Shown: one piece after another, positions 22,060-34,245 of the stretch
How the letters are laid out: each line of letters begins with the position of its first letter
Position numbering within the stretch: position 1 is the first letter of the stretch
DNA from: Vitellaria paradoxa
Taxonomy: Eukaryota; Streptophyta; Magnoliopsida; Ericales; Sapotaceae
Length of the DNA: 64,000 nucleotides
Reading direction: 5' to 3'
NCBI GenBank assembly: GCA_019916065.1
Contig: CM034236.1
Span: 18,366,805-18,430,804, forward strand
Translations under genes and position numbers: made by a program
Notes under the pieces: model-generated
What the model was told of the DNA's origin: nothing
Seen by the model: the letters and a program-made list of their open reading frames with translations, nothing else
The model's database searches: none

Positions 22060-23440
22060 TCTCCCCGCCTTCTTTTGCACAAAAATCCACACCCTTTAAA
22101 AACTAATTATAAGAAAAGAAAAAAAAAAAAAACTCTGTTTATCATTGCCGAGAATTGCACGAGACCCTATGCACAATATGCAGGGCCCAATCTACTAATC
22201 ATGAATGTAGCAGTGGTAAACTATTATAGTTCAGAATAAATGTCAGCCCAAATGAGACGAGGAACGATTTCACATACAATTAATATATAAAAAAAATAAA
22301 AATTTGATAAAAATATCTAAAAATTTCTTAAAATTTTTATTATATATTTTTTAATTCTTACTTTCTTAAAGTTCTAGAAAAATTCAAGATTTTTTAAAAA
22401 AAGTCGATAATTAAAATTTAATTAATCAAATAATCAAAATTTTTTCATTATTCTCAAACTTCAAAACTATCAAATGACACTTATTTTGATTTTTTTTAGA
22501 GTAATAGAAATCATTCTGACGGAATTACAGAGTCAAATGCCATGCAAATGAATTTTAAAAACCGTTTTGACGAATTACAGTACAAAAAAGTAATGACTGA
22601 TATAAAATTTTAAATTTATTCAAATAAAAATTCAATCTGTCAAAATAAAAATTTCATTGTTCAATCTTAAAAAAATACACTTTAAGACGTGTGTACCACT
22701 TTCTTTTACACAAAAATCCACTCGCTTTAAAAACTAATTAAGGAAAAAAAAAAGAAAAACTCTGTTTATCGTTGCCGAGAATTGCACGAGACCCTATGCA
22801 CAATATGCCGGGCCCAATCTACTGAATCATGAATGTGGCAGTGGCAAACTATTATAGTTCAGAATAAATGCCAGCCCAAATGAGACAAGGAAGGATTTCA
22901 CATACAATTAATATAAAAAAAAAGCATATTAAGGGTATATTAAGGGTATGTTTAGTACATAAAAATTTAATAAAAATTTCTAAAAAATTTTAAAAAATTT
23001 CTTAAAATTTCTATTACATTTTTAAAATTTATACCTTCTTAAAATTCAAGAAAAATGTAATACCTTTTAAACAAGTCGATAATTAGAATTTGGTTGATCC
23101 AATATCAAAAACTTTTTCGTTATTCCCACCATAAATTCTAAAACTACCAAGTGACACCTATTTTGAGTATTTTTTAAGAGTCGTAGAAATCATTCTAACG
23201 GAGTCCAACAGCCAAATGCCATATAAACGGATTTTAAAAATCGTTTTGACGAATTGCAGTGCAAAGAAGTATGACTGATACAAAATTTTGAATCCATCCA
23301 AGCGAAAATCTAATCAATCGGAGCGAAAATCTCATTATTCATCTCCAAAAAATACAGTTTGAGATATGTATACCAAGTACAAAAATTTTTTTCAAACTAC
23401 ATTTTATCTCACTTTTTATTACTCCAAACACACTCTAAGT
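22060..23440. repeat. Tandem segmental duplication of about 640-740 bp, each with a family 1 MITE
   Basis: A segment with AACTCTGTTTATC, TTGCCGAGAATTGCACGAGA, CCCTATGCACAATATGC and GAATGTAGCAGTGGTAAAC at 22060-22285 recurs at 22705-22920. Each copy is followed by an inverted family 1 MITE (about 22290-22700 and 22937-23440) containing TCGATAATT, CATTCTGACGGA and CGTTTTGACGAATT blocks. The duplicated unit therefore includes both host DNA and the MITE. Confidence 0.8.
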
Positions 23441-23734
23441 ATACCCAACTAGTAATTTTTTATCTAGGTATTTTTTAACCAATGTTAGGAAACTTATTAT
23501 GAAACAATAAAAATATATTACGTGATTATGTTTTACATTTTTTTTATACATATATATTAAAATATGAGATATTATTATACGACATCCATTAATTAGCTCT
23601 TAATGGGTGCTATGAATATTAAGACTTTTTTTATTTATTGTGTGAGCAGTAAAGAATAGAAGTGAAATATATTTAATATTTTTTAATATACTACCAACTA
23701 CCATTAACGTGGTGTGAATCTAACCACCCAAGTT

Positions 23735-25740
23735 ACATGTAGGTCCCGTTTGGGATAAGAAAAAAAATAAATTGAGATAAAATGTGGTTTGAAATTAATT
23801 TTTGCGCTCTTTTTTTCTGAAAAGTAATAAACCGTGGGGACAGATTTAGAAAAACTGTTCCCACGAATTTAAAAAAATTCACAAAAAATAGTGACAATGG
23901 TACTCATTTGAAAGTTTTCGACAAAAAAAAATGATTGTATAAAAAATTTACATATTCGGTTAACTTACTTTCAAATTTTTTTTAACAAAATATTAGAATT
24001 TTTTGAAATTAGTGATGACGGAAAAATTAAAAGTAGATTGGTTGTTAGAGATTTATAATTTTATAGAGATTATTAGTATGTCAAACGAGACCGTATTATT
24101 ATCTAGCAAACTCGACAAACAAAAGCGAGTGTACGTACAAGTATAAATATACATTTATGAGTATTAATTAATTTTTCAAATAATTTTATTATCAGCAATA
24201 ATTAATTTTACCATTACTGCAACTAGGAAGTGAAGAAGATTTCAGCCATCCCATTCCCATCATTATCCAGCACTTGAAGATGCCCCGGGCCCGAGCTGCC
24301 GTTGGCAATCGTGCAGAGACTTTTCCATAATGGATCCGTTTGGTTTGTAAATTTTTGCTAAAAATCTCTAAAAATTTCTGTTAATTTTATATCACATCAA
24401 TTTTTTTCTCTCACTGCACGTATTACGAACTCCTCCTAAATTACAATTTATCTCAATTTATCTCATTTTTTCTTACTCCAAACAAACCCAATATAAATTA
24501 AAAGAATTAACTTTCATTAATTTTTTTATTTTTTTAATTATTATTAACTTTTTCTAACTTTTAATAATGGCTCTGTTTAGAGCTCAACAAAATAAAATAA
24601 AATCTTACAAATCTCTATAAACACGAATTACAAGATAGTAAAATTAAAATTTTTCACTTATTATACGAATTACGAGATATTTATTTTTACAATTTTATTT
24701 TATACAACTCTAAACACACCTAATAAAATTTTACCAAACACGTAATTAATTTTGAACACACAACTTTTAATTATTTATTTACTCTTCTTTCTTTTTTCCC
24801 CTCTCTCTCTTATTTTATTTATTTATTTACTTTTTTTTTGTTTTTCATCTCCTCCCTCTCCCCCTCCAATATCCTTCCTTTTTTCTTTTTCCCTCCTCTC
24901 CACTCTCTCTTGTTTTAAAACCATTTTATTAAACCAGTAATATTGGAAATAAATATTTAATGATTTAGATTTTTTATTTAAAGATATTAAAATAAAATAT
25001 TTGTAGATAAAGCACTGTATAATAACCAAAAAAAAATAATATTTTTTTTCTTATTATATTTTAATGAATCCAGTAGGGATAAATTAGAATTTAATACTGT
25101 TAGACGTTTAAAGAATATATCAATTTGCTTCTAAAATAGATAACCTATAAAATAATTACTTCGTTCTAATTAAAAATTTCTTGCTAATAATTCTAATTAC
25201 ATGACATGAAAATGAATAAAAATTTCTAATTAAAAAATTTATAGTTAATAATGTAATTTTGAGGAATAGTTCAACTGATAAATCTTAAAAATTTATTTTT
25301 AAATAATCACTGGTTAAAATCATTTAGTCTCGCTCGAGATTTACCCGATTATTTTCTTCAAGATCGCAGACCTCCAAGTCAGCCAACCAAGTCAAGTCAT
25401 CCCAAAAAGAAAAGAAAAATAAAATTGTTAGTGGTGCAATAGATGCTGAAATAACATATTACTAACACGCCATTGACCGATTTGAAAATGAATATTTCCG
25501 GGAAGTTCACACCAAACTAGCATCTCCTTTTTTGTTTTTAATAGTAAATTTTTATCTTTTCATTAATTTGGCATTTTAAAGGTGTGTTTGGAGTCTCAAA
25601 AAAAAAAAAAACCAATAAATAGAATTGATGTGATGTAAAAATGATAGGTGACAAAATGTGATTGGAGGGATTTAAAAAATTTTAAAATTTTTTAAAATTT
25701 TTTAATTTTTTTTATGACTCTAAACGAGCTCCTATTTTTG
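23735..25740. mobile_element. Cluster of further MITE copies
   Basis: Short AT-rich elements with inverted GTTTGG or GTTTAGAG ends occur at about 23735-24095 (GTCCCGTTTGGGAT to GTCAAACGAGACC), 24325-24490, 24565-24725 (CTCTGTTTAGAGCTC to AACTCTAAACACACC) and 25578-25735 (GGTGTGTTTGGAGTC to GACTCTAAACGAGCTC). A copy of the small 24565 type is also seen at 21893-22045 and another at about 54826-54957. None codes for protein. Confidence 0.6.
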
Positions 25741-25920
25741 ACAGGTAAAAGGAAAAAAGGCAGTTTAAAATGCCACAACTACCCTCATTGATTGCCATTA
25801 AATTAAGAAGCTTAATCATAGGTCAGCCATGAATGACAAAAAGACAGCAGAGGGACCTCCAAAGAGGAAACGTGTGGGAATTACGATATTATAAAGTCCA
25901 TTTCAGCCACGGACAAGCTC
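24740..25920. repeat. Paralogous copy of the ankyrin-gene upstream region (copy 1)
   Basis: The CT-rich block with ACTCTTCTTTCTTTTTTCCC and CCTCCAATATCC is followed by TTAAACCAGTAATATTGGAAA, a GATTTACCCGATT block, TGGTGCAATAGATGCTG, and ATTTCCGGGAAGTTCACACC. All of these recur near 28280-29130 and partly near 43550-44400. The GAGGAAACGTGTGGGAATTA and CCATTTCAGCCACGG motifs at 25863-25915 match 55090-55110 and 29870-29900. No ankyrin coding sequence remains here. Confidence 0.65.
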
Positions 25921-26401
25921 TAGCTGAGCTGCCCACAAATTGCCTTTCTCTTAGGACGGTGAGTGCATTAATTGTATTTTGTTTAATTAATTAAGACCAG
26001 CGAGTTGTCCGTTCTGCGCATGATTAATTTAGTTGGGGCCAGTCAACTATGAGAAATTGAAATTGAAAAATGCTAATCCATTCCACCGAATATATATATG
26101 TATTAGGAAATGCATTAGCTAGCTAGTGTAATTCAAGTGCACTGTTATGAGTGTTAGAATTAATTAAAAATTAAAGTAAAATACCTGATACTCTTAGGAA
26201 AAATTTTGAATCCGTCACTGTTCACTGGTAACTCAATCTAAGGGCAGAAAAAATTTTATTAATCAATTAATGAGGCTTCCTTTAACTAAGCAAAAATTTG
26301 GCAATAGATAATATAATTTTCTTATACAAACAATTCATATAAGTTTTTATTTGAAAAATAGGGTGAACGTTGCAAGAACGGAAGTACAAAATTCCATATC
26401 A
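25921..26401. other. Intergenic DNA
   Basis: Nothing coding was recognised. The stretch directly before 26402 is AT-rich. Confidence 0.5.
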
Positions 26402-26410
26402 ATATTTTAA

Positions 26411-28049
26411 GGTTAAATTATACTTAACTTCCCTGAACATTAGGCATAATTTAGAGATCTTCCCCAACCTTTTGAACTCAACAACTGACTTACCCAGACT
26501 AAAATATTTGTCACACTTACCCCTTCTGTTAATTATGTCTGTAATGCAATTAGGGTGCCACTGTAAAAAAAACCAAAATACCCCTTTCCTGTTTTTATTT
26601 TATTGAAGTTGTGATAATTTATTTTATTAAAGTTAAAATGATAATTTATGATTAAAATAAATTATTTTATTAAATTAAAATTGTTTATTAATAAATAATA
26701 ATTATTTATTAAAATAATTTATTTTAGTAAAATTAAAATTAATAATAATTACATATTAGAATTTAAAAATGAAAATAAAAATCGTTAGATTAAAATATTT
26801 ATTTTATTAAAATTAAAACTACTATTAAAATAACAATAATTATTAAAATTGTTTATTTTTAAAATATTTATTAAATTATATTAACTTTATCAAATCTAAT
26901 AATAATTTATTATTAAATTATGCTATTTATTAATATATTTTATTAAAAATAATTATTATTAATTGAAAAACTAATGATTAACACATTTAAAAGTTATAAT
27001 TTGTAAAAAGAAAATCAAATTTTAGTGAAAAAATTATATAAAACGAAAAAAAGCTACCAAAAAATTATTAATTATTTTTTTAACCAAACAAACCCTAAAA
27101 TTTACTTTTCTTAGCTGTCTGATCTCAATGAGTACATAATTAGCAATAACTCAACTAAAAATTTATCACCTAACAAGAAATCCAAAGATAAAATTCATGA
27201 ATTTCAAAAGTTCTTGTAATTCAACCATATTCATCTAACAAAAATCAAAATACTCACAAAATTATAACTCAAAATCCTCATACTCTAATAACTCCAAAAA
27301 TTAACTGTTATGACCTATAATCCCAAAATTATAAAACACTGCTCAATAATCTTCTTATCACCTAAAATTCAAAACAATCCAAAACAAAAGTATTGAAATT
27401 CAATTTTTTTTTCCAACTCAATAATCTTCTAACCCACCTAATCTTCATCCCCATTGTACCAGTGGTCGGACGGCTGAGAATTCGACGAGGTGCGTCTAAG
27501 AAAATTGACAAGAAATAGAGAATTAGAGGATTGTGACTTTGTGAGTACTGTGGCAGATGTTGTAAGCTTTCTAGTGCAGATACGACATCACGACAAAGAC
27601 AAAGCCATGCGCTACAATGAGGAGCACGAGGGGCAGCAATGAGGACCACGGCGAAGCAATGCGGATGGCGGTGATGGCAAAGGCGGAGTAGTGTAAGGTA
27701 ACGAGGAGCATGGTAGTATAGTGCATAGTGGTAGCGACGGAGCAACATGCGGCGGTGAGGAGTAGCTGATCCTCTTAATGGCGACAAAAATGGTGAGAAA
27801 TTGGGTATATTGGGTCTGGAGATTTCCTCAAATGGTTTGAGTACATTTGGGTTTAGGGGTATATTTTGTCTTTATGAAAATTAATTTTTGGTTGACTTGA
27901 TTGATTGTTAAAATTTTACAGTCCAAACTAACAGATAAGACTAAGTGTGACAAACATATGGTTTAAGAGAGGTAAGTGTCAGGTTCAAAAAATTAGAGAA
28001 AGTACCTAAATTATACCTAATGTTTAAGAGAGATAAGTGTAATTTACAT
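26411..28049. mobile_element. Non-autonomous MULE-like element with long TIRs
   Basis: Inverted repeats of roughly 140 bp lie at about 26411-26560 and 27905-28049. The left reads GGTTAAATTATACTTAAC...CATTAGGCATAATTTAG and the right inverts to ATGTAAATTACACTTATC...CATTAGGTATAATTTAG. A 9-bp direct repeat ATATTTTAA flanks it (26402-26410 and 28050-28058), the size made by Mutator-like transposases. The repeat is AT-only, so chance is possible. No transposase is encoded. A GC-richer block at 27430-27790 stands out in the AT-rich interior and may be captured DNA. Confidence 0.7.
27430..27790. other. GC-richer interior block of the MULE-like element
   Basis: Base composition rises sharply against both sides. 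A 141-codon minus-strand frame covers it (27362-27787), rich in His, Arg and Leu, with no domain I recognise. GCGGTGAGGAG and GCGGATGGCGGTGATGGC-like triplet-rich sequence suggests either captured exon sequence or a family-specific spacer. Confidence 0.4.
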
Positions 28050-28269
28050 ATATTTTAAATCGAACAAGAACAAAATAAAATAGCAGCAATTGATATTTTT
28101 TGTTCAAACAATTGGAGATGCATAGCCATGACATAAATCTAAAAAATTAACTTTCACCAATTTTTTTTCAATCTTATCCACCAGTTACAAAATTAATTTT
28201 TACTAACTTTTCTCTAATTTTTTTTAATTTTTTTTAACTTTTTCTAACTTTTAATTATCAAATTTTACC

Positions 28270-29660
28270 AAACATACAACTAATTTTGAACATGCAACTT
28301 TTAATTATTTATTTACTCTTCTTTCTTTTTCCCCCCTTTCTCTATCTCTCTCCTACTCTCTCTCTCTTATTTTACTTATATATTTACTTTTTGTTTTTTT
28401 TTTAACTTTTCATCCCCTCCTTCTCTCCCTCCAATATCCTCTTTTTTTTTTTTTCTTTCCCTCCTCTCCCCTTTCTTCTTCTAAAATCATATTATTAAAC
28501 AAATAATATCGGAAATAATTATTGAATGATTGAGAGTTTTTATTTAAAAATATTAAAATAAAATATTATTAGATAAAGAACTGTCTAATAACAAAGAAAT
28601 AGTATTTTTTCTTATTATATTTTAATGAATCCAATAAGCGAGATAACTTAGAATTTAATGCTATTAGATGTTTAAAAATATCAATTTACTTCTAAAATAG
28701 TTAACCTACAAAATAATTACATCACTCTAATTAAAAATTTCTTACTAAAAATTCTAATTACATGACATGAAAATAAATAAAAATTTTAATTAAAAAATTT
28801 AAAAAATTTTATAGTTAATAGTGCCACTCTGAGGAATAACTCAATTGCTAAATCTTAGGAGTTTATTTCTCAATTATTACTAAGTTAGAATCTCTCTCGA
28901 GATTTACTCAATTCTTTCCTCAAGATGATAGACCCCAAGTTAAGTCGTCCCAAAAAAACAAAAGAGTTGGTAATGGTGTGATCGTAGACCCCAAGTTAAC
29001 CAAGTCAAGTCATCCCAGGAAAAAAAAAAAAGGAAAAATTGTTAATGGTGTGATAGATGCTGAAATATTATATTAACACACCATTGACTGATTTGAAAAT
29101 GAATATTTCCGGAAAGTTCACACCAAACTAACATGATTGAAGGCCAGTTTGGTTGAAAAATGTTTGGTAAAAAGTATGATAAAAGTATAAAAATTTGATA
29201 TAAAGGTGATATATATTGAAATTTATTTGAAAAAATACAAAAAATTAATTAAAATTAATGAGTTTTAGTTAATTTTGGTGTGCCAAACAAGAACTAATTA
29301 CTGCGCTTGAAATTACTTTTCTTTTTTTCTTTTTTCTTTTTTTTTTTTTACCCATTTTCACCCACATTGAAATATACCTCTTTCATAATAGTTAGGTTTC
29401 CAATTGAAATTAGTTCCAGTCTTGTGTTCTCTCTCTCTCTCTCTCTCTTTAAGTTTTCAACCCATAACCAACAAGCAATCAAAACCTCCGCTTACAAACC
29501 TATGGATCCTTAGCTGCACAAGGTTGCCATTGAAGGCAAAGGAGACGAACTCAAGAAATTCATTCACAGACTGGACATCCAACATCAACTCACCCAATAC
29601 AGCAGCACCGTTCTCCATGTGGCAGCCCGGTTTGGGCAACTAACGCGTGTCAATGTACCC
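28270..29660 (+). repeat. Paralogous ankyrin-locus block (copy 2), with relic start
   Basis: The order CT-rich tract, TATCGGAAATAATTATTGAATG, GATTTACTCAATTC, TGGTGTGATAGATGCTG, TTCCGGAAAGTTCACACC, CACCCA leader, CTTGTGTTCTCTCTC and AACCAACAAGCAATCAAAAC matches copy 1 and the region before the intact gene (55110-55300). It ends in a recognisable but broken ankyrin first exon. Confidence 0.8.
29502..29655 (+). pseudogene. Ankyrin-PGG gene relic, first-exon fragment
   Basis: ATG GAT CCT is followed at once by TAG (29511-29513), where the intact gene has an alanine codon. Downstream, about 45 codons remain clearly homologous to the intact gene (HRLDIQHQLTQYSSTVLHVA against HRLDIHHQLTHYNSTVLHVA), with an in-frame deletion after the FI pair. 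Similarity ends near 29655, where AT-rich unrelated DNA (about 29657-29861) begins. The preceding leader with AGCAATCAAAACCTCCGCTT is also shared. It cannot encode an ankyrin protein. Confidence 0.9.
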
Positions 29661-29861
29661 TCGTTTCAAACATAACTAGCTTTTATTGTTTCAAAATTTT
29701 TAACATTAAAATATAATATAATTATTATTAAATAATATTTATTTTTTTAATTTAAACATAAAAATTATAAACTTATTATAACTGTATTAATTGTTATTGA
29801 GGTAACAATTATCCTAATAATATTTTACCCTCAATTTTTTTACCTTGCACCAAACGTCCCT

Positions 29862-30480
29862 GAGAGAAAACGTGGAGGAATTACAATAATAATAAGTCTA
29901 TTTCTGCAAGGAATGACAAATGCTGTTTATTTTTACTTTTTACATTATTTAATTTTACAATAAAATCGTATTGTTTTGATACATAAAATATTAAAAATAA
30001 ATTATTTTTTTATTTTTTAAATTGAGTTACTGCCCCCTAAAAAAAGTGTGTTTAGCATTTTTCTTTTAAATTTAGTCGCATTTTCAATTTCTAAATTCCT
30101 TTTTTTGGTAATTAATTTTTTTGTAATTTTTAGAAACTTTCAGTAATTGAAATTTTTTATACATTTCATAAAAATTTTTAATTTTTAGCAAATTTCAATC
30201 ATTTTTGGCACTCGTGAAAAGTTGATAACTTTTCATGTATGATTTTGTGCAAAACAATTACTAAGTTGTTAAAATTTAAAAATTATCAAATTAATAACTA
30301 TTAAAAATTTTTAAAAAAAAATTGCTAGAATTTAGGCAACCAAACGCTCCCTTTTGTTTAACAAACGATTGGACTTCAACACGTTTAAGGCATGCACATC
30401 AAATAATTTCTATTTTGACTGCTATCTCTTTTACCACTGGAGAAAAAAAAAAAGAAATTAAGATGAAAAAAAATAAAAAA
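29862..30480. repeat. Paralogous downstream block with unoccupied MULE site
   Basis: This block matches 34040-34133 joined to 42620-43450, skipping the MULE. TTGTTTTGA occurs once at 29971-29979, followed by TACATAAAATATTAAAAATA exactly as at 42629. Other shared stretches are GAGTTACTGCCC, AGCATTTTTCTTTTAAATT and GATTGGACTTCAACA. Confidence 0.85.
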
Positions 30481-30499
30481 TTAAACTATATCAAGTACT

Positions 30500-31130
30500 T
30501 TAAGTGTACGTTTGGAGTGATAAAAAATAAGAAAAAATGAGATAAAACGTGATTTGGGGTAAAGAAAGATGTTTAGTGTTTTTTTCTAAACCATGTTTTT
30601 TAGAGATAAATAGTGTTAAACCGTAAAAACGGTTTTTCAAATTCGTTCTAACATATTCAAACAATCATCACTCAATATTTTGCATAATAGTTTTACTCTT
30701 TCTCTCGATAGTGCTAAACCGTTAAAACGGTTTTTCAAATTTGTTCTAACAGATTTAAAAAAGATCTTATAAAATAATGACAATCATCACTCAATATTTT
30801 GCATAATAGTTTTACTCTTTCTCTAGATAGTGCTAAACCGTTAAAACGGTTTTTCAAATCTGTTCTAACAGATTTAAAAAAGATCTTATAAAATAATGAC
30901 AACAGTACTCGTTTGAAAACTTTTAACTCGAAAAATATAATTGTCAAAAAAAAAAAATTACGTACTTAATTAATCTCTTTTCATATTTTTTGTTTTTTTA
31001 GGAAAATATTAAAAACTTTTAAAATTAGTAAAAGTAAAAAAATATAAAAATATAATAAAGAGTTTTAATAATTTATAAAAATGGTTAGAGATTTATATTT
31101 TTTTTTTTGGTTGGCACTCCAAACAATAAA
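30500..31130. mobile_element. Family 1 MITE with internal 119-bp tandem duplication
   Basis: The ends read GTACGTTTGGAGTGATAAAA and GGCACTCCAAAC. Inside, a unit with ATCATCACTCAATATTTTGC, TTTTACTCTTTCTCT, ACCGTTAAAACGGTTTTTC and GTTCTAACAGATTTAAAAAA is present in tandem, starting at about 30661 and 30780 with few differences. The AACCGTTAAAACGGTT core is palindromic. Confidence 0.7.
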
Positions 31131-33650
31131 TTAAAAGAATGCTTCATATTATTACAATGCTATTCAAAAATACTGTTCTCTACTTTACTATTTTTTATTT
31201 CCATTCCTTTCACCCTTTTTCTTTCCCTATGTCTCCCCCTACTCTCTCCCCTATATTATTTATTTATTTACTTTTTTATTTTTTTATACATTCATCCCCG
31301 TTCTCCCCTACTGTTACTTTACCTCTCCCATACAACTTTTTTTTTTTTTTTTTTGACTTTTCATCCCCGCCGCCTGCCCCTCCATCCCCACTGTATCCCC
31401 AATTTTTTTTTTTTTTAATTTTTCTTCACTTCTCTGCCGTGTCTAAAGCTAAAACCATTTTATTTTTGGCTTGGGCTCCGTTTAATTTGTAAATAAATTT
31501 TAAAAAATTTTATAAATTTCTGTTAACTTTATATTATATTAATTTTTTTCTTTTATTACACGTATTACGAATTCTCAATTTATCTTATTTTATCTTACTC
31601 CAAACGCATTACGAACTCTCAATATTTTAAAAATATTAAAATAGGACATTATTGGACAAGACTATAAAATTTAGTGTGTGTTTGGAGTGAAAAAAAGTGA
31701 GATAAATTGAGAATTCGTAATGCGTGCAGTGAAAGAAAAAAGTTAATGTGATATAAAGTTAACAGAGATTTATAAAATTTTTTAGTAATTTTTTACAAAC
31801 CAAACAGTGCCTTATTTAGCTTAGTACTCAAGTTAGAAATTTTATGAACTTAATAATTATTTTATTTTCTTATTTTACATTATTTTGTTTCCTCATTTTA
31901 ATTATATTGTTTTATGATTTTTCTTTATTTAAATTTTTTTTAAACTTTTAGGTGACATTTAATTTATTTTTTTGTTTTCTATTTTTTATTTTCGTTTTAT
32001 GTTTTAAAAATCTCAAAATAAAGAAACAAAAAATGCTCTATTTTCATTATTTTCAAATTTTCTTTATTTTGGATTAAAAACGCTCAAAATGAATTTTTGT
32101 TATTTTTCATTTTATGTGCAAGTCAATTTTCTATTTTCTAAAACAAATTTTTAAAACATAAGTGACCAAATGCGTTTTGAGCTATTTCTTTATTTTTAAA
32201 AGCGTAAAATAGTAAATGAGTTCAAAACAAAAAATAAAAAATAAAAAAACAAACCAAATGAGCCCTTGAGGTTTGAGTTATTTTTTATTAATAAAATTAT
32301 TATTAAATAATTTTTCTTAACAAAAATTTATGTATTTTTTAAGTATTTATAGACTAAGTTAAAAATCACAGTTTATCTACCCAATTTTCTGTTTTTCCAA
32401 GTTCCGTCCTGCGTCAATTATATACAATGGACGCATAATGATTTTATAATATTTATGTATCCATAATTTGACTGAAGGGATTAATAAATTAACTATGAAT
32501 GTTTCAAATAAAATAATTTAATATAAAATTTGATTTGACATTGATAATAATACAAGCCACCGACTCACTAGCTGCCAAATAATGGCTAATCTTTTTGGGG
32601 GCCGTTTGGAGTATAAAAAAATTAAAAAAATTTTCAAAGTATCACTTTTTTTAAATTCTAACTCTAATTTTTTTGAAAAAGTTATTAAAATCCGTTGAAA
32701 TGAGCTAAAGTAATACATTTCAACGGATTTTATCCTTTTTTTTTTAAGTTGAAGTAATATTTGTACCAAAAAGTTTATCAAACTTCAAAAATTTTTTAAA
32801 TTCTTCACTAAAATTATGTCACGTGTCACTTTGTATAATTTTTAATAATTTTATATCAAATTAAATACAAATATTCACCTATCATTTTAACATAACTTAT
32901 TACATTCTAATATCTAAAAGAATTTTTTTTTAATTTTTTTATTTTTTTCTCCAAACGCACCCTTAATTTTGAGACATAATTAAGTATAATCACCATTTGA
33001 AATATGAAAAAAACTGACCTCGGGATCCCCGCCTGACAAAAATGTTATATATTGGCATTGGCACTGTTTGGCATCTCCAAAAAATAAAAAAAAATTCTAA
33101 AAACTTTTAAAAATTTTTATCACATCAATTTTTTTATTTCACTGTATGTATTACGAACTCATAACTTTTCTCACTTTATCTAATTTTTTATTACTTCAAA
33201 CACATGCATTATATTCATTTTTTTTATGACTCGGAACCTGAGTCAGACAGGGCCCTTCAGATCCACTTCGATTTACCAAATCAGAAGGAGAGCAGTCCGA
33301 TCTAAGATATCTCTCAGTTTACTCGCGATAGTGTACCTGAAGTGATTCGAATCCTCCACACTCTGAAACATGACCCAAAAGGAGCTTGTCTCGACCAGAC
33401 CGCGAGGTCCATTATATTCATATTACATAGACTGTGCCATCCAATTAAAGGTTTTTGCTATTATTATAACTTTGAAGGTGAGATTGTCGTAATTTTATCG
33501 GCCGTGATTGACGGGTGTTTGCTGGAGTAATAAATTTGTTTTGATTGGGCCGGGCACCACAACAGGCCTCGTTGATTGTGATGATTGAAAAAAAAAGAAA
33601 AAAGAAAATTCGTCAGCGAAAAAAAAAAAAAAAAAAAACCGTAAGAGGGA
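31107..33650. repeat. Paralogous ankyrin-locus upstream block (copy 3)
   Basis: 31160-31500 holds the CT-rich tract. 31820-32580 matches 53340-53830 (TTTCCAAGTTCCG region, ATACAATGGACGCATAATGA, CACTAGCTGCCA). 33400-33560 matches 54680-54830 (TTACATAGACTGTGCCATCC, GTCGTAATTTTATC). Several MITEs interrupt it: about 31480-31615, 31672-31815, 31953-32268 (35-bp inverted ends rich in TTTTTTATTTTT), 32595-32960 and 33057-33205. No ankyrin coding sequence is left. Confidence 0.6.
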
Positions 33651-34133
33651 GCGGGGGAACGACGAGGAATTACAACGATGAGTGCTTGAAGTTTAAAAAA
33701 AGTTAAAAAAAAAATTAAAAATTAGTTTTGAAGTATAGTAAAAATAATATGTAATAAAATTTGATTGAAAAAAATAAATATTTTTAAATATTTTGAAAAA
33801 AAATTTAAGCAAAATTTTAGCTTGAACTTGTTTTTCTATTTTTTTTTTCTAAAATAACCAACTTTGTTCTTATAAATTTTAAACTTTTTTTTTAAGTCAT
33901 TAATGGCAAATATATCAATTAACAAAAAATAATTAAAAACTAACTACTTAAAAAAATATGCTTTTTTCCTTTTTAAACAAAAATACTTTTTTAATTATCA
34001 GATAGTAACCAACTAAAAAAAATTAATTTTTTTTTCTCAAACTAAGTCTAAGTCCATTTCAGAAGTAAATGATAACTATAGTTTATTTTTACTTTTTTGA
34101 CACTATTTATTTTTATAAATAGTGTTGTTTTGA
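33651..34133. other. AT-rich flank left of the MULE
   Basis: GAGGAATTACAA at 33663 and the stretch 34060-34133 match the block at 29876-29979. The middle part is an unmatched AT-rich insertion. The final TTGTTTTGA (34125-34133) is the left target duplication. Confidence 0.65.
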
Positions 34134-34245
34134 GGATTTTTTTTTGTTTTACGGTTATTTAATTAAAATATTTGGTATCTATTGTCGATTTAAAAGTATT
34201 TGGGAGAGTGCGGTTAATGAAAGCGGAGTTTGAAAAAGCGTTTTC
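34134..34245 (+). repeat. MULE left terminal inverted repeat
   Basis: It is the inverse of 42508-42619 with two mismatches (GCGGAG here, ACAGAG in the inverted right copy), both explainable as C-to-T changes. Confidence 0.93.

Noticed and set aside
27362..27787. Host gene in the MULE-like element
   Set aside because: The frame has biased composition, no known domain and no clear splice structure. It is reported as a payload of unknown origin.
31107..31492. Phe/Leu/Pro-rich frames resembling membrane proteins
   Set aside because: They arise from CT-rich low-complexity DNA that recurs non-coding at 24.8, 28.4 and 43.6 kb.
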